This document shows positions 41,849 to 50,048 of a stretch of DNA of 64,000 nt, one piece after another (the first letter of the stretch is position 1; each line of letters opens with the position of its first letter). The notes beneath the pieces are model-generated. The model ran no database searches and was not told where the DNA came from. It saw only the letters and a program-made list of their open reading frames with translations. The stretch is from JACVRW01 sp963739095 (GTDB lineage: Bacteria; Actinomycetota; Thermoleophilia; Solirubrobacterales; Thermoleophilaceae). The DNA is taken from NCBI GenBank assembly GCA_963739095.1, contig CAVTZF010000035.1, positions 1 to 64,000 on the forward strand, in the 5' to 3' direction. The position numbers were made by a program, and so were the translations under genes.

Positions 41849-44335
41849 TTGCTGCGCAGACTGCTCATCGCCTCATCCGCAGCCGTTCTGCTACTCGCCT
41901 CCGCGGCGAGCGCGGCTCCGACTGAGCTCTCGATCACTGACCGGCTGGACGACCGTCGCTACGTCGCCTCCGGTACGCGCGGCTACCTCGTAGGAGTCGA
42001 GAGCGGCGACTTCCCCGCTATGGGCTGGCACACCCGCGGCGAGATGGGCGGGATCTGGTCGCCGCCGCTCAAGCTGCTCGACGGCGTCTGGTTCGCACTC
42101 GACGGCCAGTGGCTGCCGCCCGCGAGCCGCTTCACGAGCGGGCAGGGCTACGTGCGCATGGACTATCCGAACACGGCCGGCCTGCGCGTCAGCCGCCGCG
42201 ACTTCGTGCCCGACGGAAGGCGTGCCGCTCTGATCGAGCTGACCCTGCGCTCGACGGGGGGCGACCGGAGCGTGGACGTCTGGGTCGACGCGCACTCCGA
42301 GCTGATGAGCATCTATCCCTGGGGCGAGACGAACCCGTCGCAGCTCGACTTCAACGGGCAGGACGCCGCCTCGTTCGACGCGGGCGAGCTCACGTTCAGG
42401 GAGACCGGCAAGCCGTGGACCGCCGTGGTCTCCTCGGACCCGCCGCCCGCGGGGGGCGAGACGGGTCCCGGGTTCCGCGGGCCGCACGCGAACCCGGTCG
42501 TCTGCGGGGCCTCCGGGCCCGGGCAGCCGCCGCCGCCCCAGCGCTGCCAGGACTCCGCGTACGGCAAGGGCGCCGGCGGTCGCCTCCGCTACGAGCTAAA
42601 CGTGCCCGCCGGCCGCGAGCGGCGCCTGCTGATCGCGGTCGCGGGCTCCGATCGCAGCCCGGCGGATGCTCGCCGCGAGCTCGGGGTCGCGCTCGACGGC
42701 GCGGACGCCTCGTTCCGGGCGAAGGTCGAGAGCCGCCGCAAGCTCGAGCGCTACACGCAGCTCTCGCTGCCGGGTGACCCGCTGCTGGCGCAGGGCATCG
42801 ACTGGAGCAAGCAGAACCTCGCCGACTCCGTCCAGGTCGCGGAGGACCTGCAGGTCCGCGAGGTGCACGCGGGCAGGGATTACCCAGCGCCGTCCGGCGG
42901 CGTGCAGCACGTGCGCTTCGTCGGCGCCGGCTGGCCCGACTACCCGTGGCTGTTCGCGACCGACGGCGAGTACACCGCCTTCGCGAACGTCGCGGTCGGC
43001 CAGTTCGAGCCGATCATGGACCACCTGCGCGCACTGCGCGACGTGAGCCGCGTCGCCAACGGCGACACCGGCAAGGTCGTCCACGAGGTCATGACCGACG
43101 GCAGCGTCTACTTCGGCGCCAACGAGGACGCGGGCAACACCGACGAGACGGTCAAGCTCCCGAGCGCCGTGGCGCTCGTGTGGCGCTGGACGGGCGACGA
43201 CGGCTTCCGCGACGAGATGTACGACTTCACGGTCGACGGTATGCGCTGGGCGCTCTCGACCCTCGACGAGGACGGCGACGGCTGGCTCGAGGGGCCGGGC
43301 AACGTCGAGCGGCCGGGCATGGGCGAGGAGAAGCTCGACGTGGCCGTCTACACGATCCGCGGGCTGCGCGATCTCGCCGACCTGGCGCGCTCGCGCGGCG
43401 ACCGTGCGACTGCAGCCTGGGCGCTCGAGCGGGCGCGCGGCCTCGAGCAGCGCTTCGAGGCGGAGTGGTGGATGCCCGAGGTGCCCCAGCACGCCGACTC
43501 GCTCGACGATCCGGGCAACGTGAAGCTTCAGCAGCGCCACTGGATCGGCGCGGTGCCGATGGAGGCGGAGCTCGCGCGCGGCGGTCGCATCGTCCCCGGC
43601 CTCGCGACCTTCCCGCACGGCGAGGCGGCGCTCGCTCTGCGCGAGGAGGACTGCTACAGCGGCGACTTCGGCCTCTTCCACACAGGCGTGGCGGGTTGCG
43701 ACGACGCGCCAGACGGGCCCGGCGAGCGCAAGGTCTTCACGCTCAACACGGCGATCATGGCGGTCGGCGAGGGCAACTACGGGCGCCTCGGTCCCGATCA
43801 GCAAGGCCGCTACACGGGCGGCAACCGCAGCCTGCAGCTGCCGCAGCCGGACGAGCAGCCGGGCGCGATGCCCGAGATCGCGCCGTCGCCCGACTACGTG
43901 CGCTCGATCGACCAGCGGCTCGTCGACCGCGCGATGGTCCTGCAGGCGTGGGGCGCCTACGGCACGGCGTGGCCGGTGGTGCGCCAGCAGCTCGGCGTCC
44001 GGCCCGACCTGGGTCGCGACCGCCTCGAGGTGGTGCCGCAGGTGCCCGACGGCCAGAGCCGCGTGGCCGGCTCGAACATCAGACTGGGCATGGCCGGCTC
44101 GGCCGACGTGAGCGCGCGGGTGTCGGGCTCACGCCACGTGACCGAGGTCCGCGCGCGCGTGGCGCTGCGCCGGCTCGTGCTCGGTCACACGCTCGCGCAC
44201 GGTGCCGAGGTTAGGAGCGTCGAGCTCGACGGCGATCCGGTTCGCTACCGCGAGCGCGAGACCAACCGCGGCCTCGAGGTGCTCGTGCGGGCGCCGGTGC
44301 GCGGTGAGCACGAGCTCGTCGTGCGCTCGCGCTGA
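41849..44335 (+). CDS. Large secreted (alpha/alpha)6-barrel glycoside hydrolase-like protein
   Basis: 828-aa exported protein with signal peptide LIASSAAVLLLASAASA. N-terminal beta-sandwich (about 30-280, WSPPLKLLDGVWFALDGQW) followed by an (alpha/alpha)6-barrel region like amylo-1,6-glucosidase/GH63/GH15 enzymes: DYPWLFATDGEYTAF, VHEVMTDGSVYFG, DETVKLPSAVALVWRWTG, LDEDGDGWLEGPGN. Acidic residues in these loops are candidates for catalysis. Probable role is extracellular oligosaccharide or glucosylated-compound hydrolysis. It starts at a TTG with GAGGAG very close upstream. Confidence 0.8.
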   Translation: MLRRLLIASSAAVLLLASAASAAPTELSITDRLDDRRYVASGTRGYLVGVESGDFPAMGWHTRGEMGGIWSPPLKLLDGVWFALDGQWLPPASRFTSGQGYVRMDYPNTAGLRVSRRDFVPDGRRAALIELTLRSTGGDRSVDVWVDAHSELMSIYPWGETNPSQLDFNGQDAASFDAGELTFRETGKPWTAVVSSDPPPAGGETGPGFRGPHANPVVCGASGPGQPPPPQRCQDSAYGKGAGGRLRYELNVPAGRERRLLIAVAGSDRSPADARRELGVALDGADASFRAKVESRRKLERYTQLSLPGDPLLAQGIDWSKQNLADSVQVAEDLQVREVHAGRDYPAPSGGVQHVRFVGAGWPDYPWLFATDGEYTAFANVAVGQFEPIMDHLRALRDVSRVANGDTGKVVHEVMTDGSVYFGANEDAGNTDETVKLPSAVALVWRWTGDDGFRDEMYDFTVDGMRWALSTLDEDGDGWLEGPGNVERPGMGEEKLDVAVYTIRGLRDLADLARSRGDRATAAWALERARGLEQRFEAEWWMPEVPQHADSLDDPGNVKLQQRHWIGAVPMEAELARGGRIVPGLATFPHGEAALALREEDCYSGDFGLFHTGVAGCDDAPDGPGERKVFTLNTAIMAVGEGNYGRLGPDQQGRYTGGNRSLQLPQPDEQPGAMPEIAPSPDYVRSIDQRLVDRAMVLQAWGAYGTAWPVVRQQLGVRPDLGRDRLEVVPQVPDGQSRVAGSNIRLGMAGSADVSARVSGSRHVTEVRARVALRRLVLGHTLAHGAEVRSVELDGDPVRYRERETNRGLEVLVRAPVRGEHELVVRSR

Positions 44336-44455
44336 TTGCTCGGCGGGTCGTGCCGGGTCGATCTCGCGTATGGGGCTGGGGAAGGGGGTCGTGCGCGTTC
44401 GCTACCCGGGCCCCACCCGAAGATCGTTCGGCGCGGCGTTCACGGCATCGGTGTG

Positions 44456-44591
44456 CCGTCCTGCCTTAGGCACCCATACGGTGCTTAAGTCAGGACGGTG
44501 GACCGAATCGGGTTGGAGGTGTCGTCGCCTCCCCAGCCCTGCCCGGCTGGCGGAGCCCAGCGACGCAAGCGTCGTAACCGGGTAGAACCCG
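44456..44591 (+). promoter_or_regulatory. Multi-hairpin leader upstream of alpha/beta hydrolase
   Basis: Five consecutive hairpins: 44456-44498 (8 bp CCGTCCTG/CAGGACGG, one mismatch, 10 more pairs with one wobble, 5-base loop); GGAGG/CCTCC 44515-44532; CCAGCC/GGCTGG 44533-44550; CGACGC/GCGTCG 44561-44574; CGGGT/ACCCG 44579-44591. The last ends 4 bases before the GTG start, and no Shine-Dalgarno is seen. The first may also terminate the glycosidase transcript. Confidence 0.45.
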
Positions 44592-44595
44592 TGCC

Positions 44596-45264
44596 GTGAC
44601 CACCTTCGTGTTGATCCCTGGCGCCGGCGGTGTCGCGTGGTACTGGCACCTGGTCGCCGAGCGGCTTGCGGACGCGGGCCACGAGGCGATCCCCGTCGAC
44701 CTGCCCGGTGACGACGAGAGCGCGGGGCTGCCCGAGTACGCCGAGCTGGTGCTCGACGCCATCGGAGAGCGCGACGACGTCGTGCTGGTCGCGCAGTCGC
44801 TCGGAGGCTTCACGGCGCCGCTCGTGGCAACTCGGGCGCCACTGGTGGAGCTCGTGTTCGTCAACGCGATGATTCCGAAGCCGGGGGAGCGACCGGGCGA
44901 GTGGTGGGGCAACACCGGCTCAGAGCCCGCCCGCCGGGCAGCGGCTGAACGCGGCGGGTACTCGCCCGAGTTCGACCTCTTCACCTACTTCCTACACGAT
45001 GTCCCGCTTGTCGTCGCGGCGGAAGGCGAGCCGCATCAGCGGGAGGAGGCCGACGCTTCCTTCGCCTCGGTCTGCGGCTTCGAGGCATGGCCGGCCATCC
45101 CGATCAGGGCGGTCGCCGGCGAGGACGATCGCTTCTTTCCCGTCGACTTCCAGCGCGCGCTGGCGCGTGACCGCCTCGGCATCGAGGCGGACGTCCTGCC
45201 CGGGGGTCACCTCATCGCGCTGTCGCAGCCGGACGCGCTGACGAGCTACTTGCTGACTCGGTAG
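44596..45264 (+). CDS. Alpha/beta hydrolase (EstC/salicylate esterase-like)
   Basis: 222-aa cytoplasmic hydrolase. Oxyanion region VLIPGAGGVAWYWH, nucleophile elbow LVAQSLGGF with Ser, acid in AVAGEDDRFFPVDF and His in VLPGGHLIALSQPD: the full triad is present. The substrate is probably a small ester. It starts with GTG and ends overlapping the convergent DHFR-like gene by 19 bases. Confidence 0.9.
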   Translation: MTTFVLIPGAGGVAWYWHLVAERLADAGHEAIPVDLPGDDESAGLPEYAELVLDAIGERDDVVLVAQSLGGFTAPLVATRAPLVELVFVNAMIPKPGERPGEWWGNTGSEPARRAAAERGGYSPEFDLFTYFLHDVPLVVAAEGEPHQREEADASFASVCGFEAWPAIPIRAVAGEDDRFFPVDFQRALARDRLGIEADVLPGGHLIALSQPDALTSYLLTR

Positions 45265-45890
45265 CGCAGGTGCGCCACCACCGGTGACTCGATCACCTCG
45301 ACCGGCTCGAGCTTCACGTCCGCGCCGTCGAGGTTGTCGAACAGCCGCACCCCGTCGCCGAGCAGGATCGGCGCCACGTGCAGGAAGAGCTCGTCGAGCT
45401 GCCCTCCGCGCAGGTATTGCTGAATCGCACTCGCGCCCCCGGCGATCTGGACCTCATCGTCGCCGGCCGCGGCGCGGGCCTGTTCGAGCGCAGACTCCGG
45501 GCCGTCGTTGACGAAGGTGAAGGTGGTGTCGCTCAGCTGCAGCGGCTCGCGCTTCGTGTGCGTCAGGACGAAGACCTGCTTGTGGAAGGGCGGGTCATCG
45601 CCCCACCAGCCCTGCCAGGAGCCGTCGTCGCTCGGCGCACCTTGCCCCGGTCCGAACATGTTCTTGCCCATGATCACCGCCCCGCCGCGGGCGATCGACT
45701 CCTGCATGACCTCGTCATCGGGGCTCGTGCGGCCGCCGGACTTGCCGTGGCTCGCGCGCCAGCTCGCGAGGGTGGTGGCCCACTCGTGGAGCCCCTCGCC
45801 TTTCTCGCCGAGCGGTTGCTCGGGGCCGATGTTGGGGCCGGCCACATAGCCGTCCAGGGAGACGCTTATCTCGGCGTACAGCTGTCCCAT
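45246..45890 (-). CDS. Dihydrofolate reductase-fold (RibD C-terminal-like) protein
   Basis: 214-aa reductase of the YyaP/RibD-C group: AEISVSLDGYVAGPN at the start, GGAVIMGKNMFG, VFVLTHTKREPL, VQIAGGASAIQQYL and a C-terminal VAPILLGDGVRLFD. The family binds NADPH, but physiological substrates are mostly unknown; it is not the housekeeping DHFR. ATG with GGAGGAA upstream. Confidence 0.9.
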   Translation of the reverse strand: MGQLYAEISVSLDGYVAGPNIGPEQPLGEKGEGLHEWATTLASWRASHGKSGGRTSPDDEVMQESIARGGAVIMGKNMFGPGQGAPSDDGSWQGWWGDDPPFHKQVFVLTHTKREPLQLSDTTFTFVNDGPESALEQARAAAGDDEVQIAGGASAIQQYLRGGQLDELFLHVAPILLGDGVRLFDNLDGADVKLEPVEVIESPVVAHLRYRVSK

Positions 45891-45910
45891 TGGTTCCTCC
45901 CGCGGTCGTG

Positions 45911-45944
45911 GTTCGCACACTAAGACGCCCGCGTGCTGGCGAAC
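45911..45944. promoter_or_regulatory. Inverted repeat between MFS and DHFR-like genes
   Basis: GTTCGC (45911-45916) is inverted as GCGAAC (45939-45944), with an additional inner GCAC/GTGC match. It lies 20 bp before the DHFR-like start and may be an operator or the terminator of the upstream MFS gene. Confidence 0.35.
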
Positions 45945-45963
45945 TAATCGCGCTGAGCGCGCG

Positions 45964-47151
45964 TCAGTCGGGCACGGGCTCGGGCACGCGCAGCGCCGGC
46001 TCGCCGAGGGGATCGTGCACTCGGGCGATGAGGAGCGCGGACAGACCCATGCCCGCCAGCAGGACGAAGCCGAGCGCCCCGAAGCCCGCGAGCGACAGCA
46101 CCGCACCGCCTCCGGCCGCGCCGATCATGTATCCGAGCTGCGAGCTGGCGGTGCGCGCGCCCATCATCGCGCCGGGCCGGTCCGGCAGCTGAGCGAGCCC
46201 GAGTGCGCTCGCCGCGGTGGCTCGGAGCGCCGCAAAGCCCGCCATCGCACCGAAGAGCCCGAGCGTGAACCAGACCGACGCGGTGACGTTCAGCACCGGC
46301 ACGAGCGTGAGCCCCATCAGCAGCGCCGACACGACGATCACCGGCTTGCGCGGAAGCCGCTCCGTGAGCCGCACGGTGTTCGTCGACACGAGCAGGAACA
46401 CAACCGAGCCGACGGACATCAGCACCCCCACCTCGAAGACGCTGACGCCGTAGCTCTCTATGTAGAAGGCCGCGGCGTAGGTGATCTCGGCGGTCCAGGC
46501 GGAGTAGGCGACGAGCTCGGCGAGGCTCCAGCGCCGCGCGGACTGGTCCCCGAACACGGCGGCCAGGCCCTCGCCGATGCCGCCGACCGGCCGGTCGGGC
46601 CGGCCTCGCGGCGCGAGCAGTCCGGCGACGAGCGCGAGGCCCGAGATCGTCGCGGGCACGAGGTAGGCGAGTCGCCACGAGCCGCTGTCGGCGAGCAAGC
46701 CGATCACCGGGTTGCCGCCGATCCACGCGAGCGACTGTGCACCTACGACCCAGCCGACCGCCCAGGCGGCGTGCTCGTCGCCGAAGTAGGCGGCGACGCC
46801 CGCGAAGCCCGCCGACAGCAGGCACGCGACGCCGGCGCCGGTCACGACGTGTGCCGCGTAGAAGGGGATCAGGGATGGCGCCGCCGCCGTGAGCCCGGCG
46901 CCCGCCATCGCGAACAGCGCGCCCGCGATGATGAGCGGACGCACTCCCGCCCTGTCGATCAACGGGCCGATCGCGAGTGACACCGCCACCGCCGTGGCGG
47001 CCAGCACCGAGCGCGCGATCCCGATCTCGCCGATGCCGGCGTTGAAGTCGTCGCCGATCGCGACCATCAGCGGGGCCAGCACGACGATCGACGCCTGGGT
47101 CGCGACCGTGGCCAGGACGAGCGGCACGATCGCCCGTGTGCGGGCGCTCAC
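45964..47151 (-). CDS. MFS transporter (12-TM)
   Basis: 395-aa inner-membrane carrier with about 12 transmembrane segments. Motif A-like IGPLIDRAGVRPLII follows TM2, and the second half has TVRLTERLPRKPVIV between TM8 and TM9. No drug-exporter signature of the 14-TM type. The GTG start overlaps the amine oxidase stop by 4 bases; upstream residues of the longer frame are not membrane-like. It may move the substrate or product of that oxidase. Confidence 0.88.
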   Translation of the reverse strand: MSARTRAIVPLVLATVATQASIVVLAPLMVAIGDDFNAGIGEIGIARSVLAATAVAVSLAIGPLIDRAGVRPLIIAGALFAMAGAGLTAAAPSLIPFYAAHVVTGAGVACLLSAGFAGVAAYFGDEHAAWAVGWVVGAQSLAWIGGNPVIGLLADSGSWRLAYLVPATISGLALVAGLLAPRGRPDRPVGGIGEGLAAVFGDQSARRWSLAELVAYSAWTAEITYAAAFYIESYGVSVFEVGVLMSVGSVVFLLVSTNTVRLTERLPRKPVIVVSALLMGLTLVPVLNVTASVWFTLGLFGAMAGFAALRATAASALGLAQLPDRPGAMMGARTASSQLGYMIGAAGGGAVLSLAGFGALGFVLLAGMGLSALLIARVHDPLGEPALRVPEPVPD

Positions 47152-48251
47152 GAGCCGGCCGTGCGCAGCGCCCGTGAGGGCTCCCGCGCTCCCAGCGCGA
47201 AGCGCGGCTCGGGCTCGGCCTCGCCGCGCAGGACGGCCGCCACCTGCTCGGCGATCGCGGGACCGTGCTTGTAGCCATGGCCCGAGCCGCCGCCCAGCAG
47301 CCAGACGCGCTCGTGACGCGGGTGACGGGCGAACACGAAGCCGCCATCCGCCGTCAGCGAGTAGTGACATACGGGGGCCGAGCGGATCGGCGCTCCGGCG
47401 AGCGCGGGGAAGCGCTCGGCTAGATAGGCGCTCGAGCGCCGGACGCTCTCATCGGAGGCGCGCTCAGGGCGCGAGCCGGCGTCGATTGCGGGCCCCTCCC
47501 TGTCGTTGGAGACCTTCATCCCGTGCGGCTCGATCAGCCCGTGCCCGTAGAAGGAGCGATCGAAGTCGAGCCAGCCGGGCACGGCGGGGGTGGCCCATGC
47601 GGCGGGCACGTCGAAGAGGCACACGTCCTGGCGGGTCACCCGCAGCGGCATGAGCTCGGGGAACAGCCGCCCGAGCCAGGCGCCGCAGGCCCAGATCACG
47701 TGATCCGCCTCGAGGCGGCGCCCGTCGGGCAGCGACGCTCCGGCGCCCGCCGGCGCCGCCGGCGCGCGGACGAGCTGCAGCCCGCCCGCACGGGCCCGTG
47801 CGACCAGTGCGCGCACGCCGTCGCCCGCGCGCAGCACTCCGGCCTCGGGCTCGAGCAACCCGAAGATGACGTCGTCGGCGTACAGGCTCGGGAAGAGCCG
47901 CGCGGTCTCCTCGGGCGTGAGCCGCTCGACCGGCACTCCGGCCGCACGCAGGGTCGCCTCGCTTTCCGATTCCCAGCCGTCGTCGCGGTGTGCGAGCCAG
48001 ACGGCGCCGGCCTCGATCAGGACACCGCCGCCGAGCTCGCGCCACAGCGCCAGCGACCTGTACGCCAGCTCCGTGTAGAAGCCGTTTGCGCCGTGCGAGT
48101 AACGCATCATGCGCGTCTCGCCGCCCGACTCGGAGCGCGGGTCGCCCGGCTCGACGCTGTCGACGAGCGTGACGTCCCAGCGGTCGGCGACAAGCCTGTC
48201 GGCGAGTGCCGACCCGAAGATCCCGCCTCCGACGACGAGCGCGGAGGACAC
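47148..48251 (-). CDS. FAD-dependent amine oxidase (sarcosine/N-methyl amino acid oxidase-like)
   Basis: 367-aa DAO-superfamily flavoprotein. FAD-binding ALVVGGGIFGSALADRL at the N-terminus, the ESGGETRMMRYSHG segment typical of monomeric sarcosine oxidase relatives, IWACGAWLG, and a C-terminal APVCHYSLTADGGFVF whose Cys aligns in type with the covalent flavin Cys of MSOX. It oxidises a secondary amine to aldehyde plus H2O2. GTG start 4 bases after the carboxylase stop; MFS gene coupled downstream. Confidence 0.88.
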   Translation of the reverse strand: MSSALVVGGGIFGSALADRLVADRWDVTLVDSVEPGDPRSESGGETRMMRYSHGANGFYTELAYRSLALWRELGGGVLIEAGAVWLAHRDDGWESESEATLRAAGVPVERLTPEETARLFPSLYADDVIFGLLEPEAGVLRAGDGVRALVARARAGGLQLVRAPAAPAGAGASLPDGRRLEADHVIWACGAWLGRLFPELMPLRVTRQDVCLFDVPAAWATPAVPGWLDFDRSFYGHGLIEPHGMKVSNDREGPAIDAGSRPERASDESVRRSSAYLAERFPALAGAPIRSAPVCHYSLTADGGFVFARHPRHERVWLLGGGSGHGYKHGPAIAEQVAAVLRGEAEPEPRFALGAREPSRALRTAGS

Positions 48252-48255
48252 GGGC

Positions 48256-50016
48256 CTACTGGATGACGGCGATGGTGTCGCCGGTGGCGACCGACCCGCC
48301 CTCGGAGACGGCCAGCTCCTCGACGGTGCCCGCGCTCGGCGCGGTGATCTCGTTCTCCATCTTCATCGCCTCGATCACGCAGACAAGTGCGCCCTCAGCG
48401 ACCTCGGCGCCCTTCTCGACGGCGATCTTGAGCACCGTGCCCTGGAGCGGCGAGACGATGGCGCCGGGCGCCCCGCCGCCGGCGTCGCTCTTGCGCTCGC
48501 GCCGCGGGGCCTTCTTCATGTCCGCCGCGGGCGCGGCCCCGTTGGGCGCGGCCTCGCCGATCACCTTCACGTCGAAGCGCCTGCCGGATACCTCCACGGC
48601 GTAGTCCCGCTCGACGCGTGCCGCCTCAGGCTCCTCGCCCTTGTCCTTCGCCGGCTTCGGGAAGGCGAGCTGCTTCAGCCACTCCCTGTCCTCGACGAGG
48701 TCGCGGCAGGTCTCGCCCGCCGCCCACTGTTCGCTCGCGAGCAGCGCCTTGTGGAAGGGGATGAGCGTCTTCAGATCGCCGATCTCGTACTCCCCGAGCG
48801 CGCGCAGCATGCGGCGCGTGGAGGCGGCGCGGTCGACGTCCCAGACGATGAGCTTCGCGATCATCGGGTCGTAGAGAGGCAGGACCTCGTAGCCCTCCTC
48901 GGCACCGGAGTCGACGCGAACGAACGGCCCGCCGGGCTCGATGTAGGAGCCGATCCTGCCGGGCGCGGGGGCGAATCTCTTGGACGCGTCCTCGGCGTTG
49001 ATGCGGCACTCGATCGCGTGACCGCGCAGCACGACGTCGTCCTGGCCGTAGCCGAGCGGCTCGCCCGCCGCGATCTTGATCTGCTCGCGGACGATGTCGA
49101 TGCCGGTGACCATCTCGGTCACGCAGTGCTCGACCTGCACACGCGTGTTCATCTCCAGGAAGAAGTACTCGCCGCCCTGGAGCAGGCCCTCGATCGTGCC
49201 GGCGCTCCGGTAGCCGACCGCGCGCGCCGCGTCGGTGCCGATCTTGCCGATGCGCTCGCGCAGCTCGGGATCGACAGCGGGTGCGGGCGACTCCTCGATC
49301 AGCTTCTGATGGCGGCGCTGCACCGAGCAGTCGCGCTCGAAGAGATGGATGACGTTGCCGTGCGAGTCCGCGAGCACCTGCACCTCGACGTGACGCGGGT
49401 CGGGCAGGTAGCGCTCGACGTAGACGGTGGCGTCGGAGAAGAACTTCTCGCCCTCGCGCGCGGCGCCCTCGAACGCCTTCTCGAGCTCGTCCTCGGACTC
49501 CGCCACCCGGAAGCCCTTGCCGCCGCCCCCGCCGGCCGCCTTGATCGCGACGGGATAGCCGACGGACTCCTCGATCACCTTGCTCGCGTCCTCGACGGTC
49601 TCCACCGGCTCGGTGGTGCCCGGCACGATCGGCACACCGGCGTCCCGCATGAGCTCGCGGGCGCGGGTCTTCGACCCCATCGCGTCGATCGCGTCCGCCG
49701 GCGGTCCGATGAAGACGATCCCCGCCTCCTCGCAGGCGCGCGCGAACGCGGCGTTCTCGGCGAGGAACCCGTAGCCGGGGTGGATCGCCTCGGCGCCCGA
49801 CTGGCGCGCGACGTCGAGGATCTTCTCGACCACGAGGTAGCTCTCGTTGGCTGGGCCCGGCCCGAGCAGGTAGGCCTCCTCGGCACGGCGGACGTGAGGG
49901 GCGTCGCGGTCGGGCTCGGAGTAGACGGCCACGCTTGCAACGCCCAGCTCCTCGAGCGTGCGCATGACGCGGATCGCTATTTCGCCGCGGTTCGCGACGA
50001 GCACCTTCTCGAACAT
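48256..50016 (-). CDS. Acyl-CoA carboxylase alpha subunit (biotin carboxylase + BCCP)
   Basis: 586-aa two-function subunit. Biotin carboxylase: KVLVANRGEIAIRVMRTLEE, EAIHPGYGFLAENAAFA, the ATP-grasp loop KAAGGGGGKGFR, FLEMNTRVQVEHCVTEM; then a linker and a biotinyl domain with EAMKMENEITAP (biotin Lys) close to the C-terminus. It charges biotin with CO2 for a carboxyltransferase acting on acetyl-, propionyl- or longer acyl-CoA. No beta subunit is adjacent. The ATG is the inner one giving MFEKVLVANRGE. Confidence 0.95.
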   Translation of the reverse strand: MFEKVLVANRGEIAIRVMRTLEELGVASVAVYSEPDRDAPHVRRAEEAYLLGPGPANESYLVVEKILDVARQSGAEAIHPGYGFLAENAAFARACEEAGIVFIGPPADAIDAMGSKTRARELMRDAGVPIVPGTTEPVETVEDASKVIEESVGYPVAIKAAGGGGGKGFRVAESEDELEKAFEGAAREGEKFFSDATVYVERYLPDPRHVEVQVLADSHGNVIHLFERDCSVQRRHQKLIEESPAPAVDPELRERIGKIGTDAARAVGYRSAGTIEGLLQGGEYFFLEMNTRVQVEHCVTEMVTGIDIVREQIKIAAGEPLGYGQDDVVLRGHAIECRINAEDASKRFAPAPGRIGSYIEPGGPFVRVDSGAEEGYEVLPLYDPMIAKLIVWDVDRAASTRRMLRALGEYEIGDLKTLIPFHKALLASEQWAAGETCRDLVEDREWLKQLAFPKPAKDKGEEPEAARVERDYAVEVSGRRFDVKVIGEAAPNGAAPAADMKKAPRRERKSDAGGGAPGAIVSPLQGTVLKIAVEKGAEVAEGALVCVIEAMKMENEITAPSAGTVEELAVSEGGSVATGDTIAVIQ

Positions 50017-50048
50017 CAGGGGCCGGGAGGTTATCGACGCGCTCCATA

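Noticed and set aside
45246..45890. Housekeeping dihydrofolate reductase
   Set aside because: Sequence follows the RibD-C/YyaP-like group and lacks the standard DHFR start; no thymidylate synthase is adjacent.
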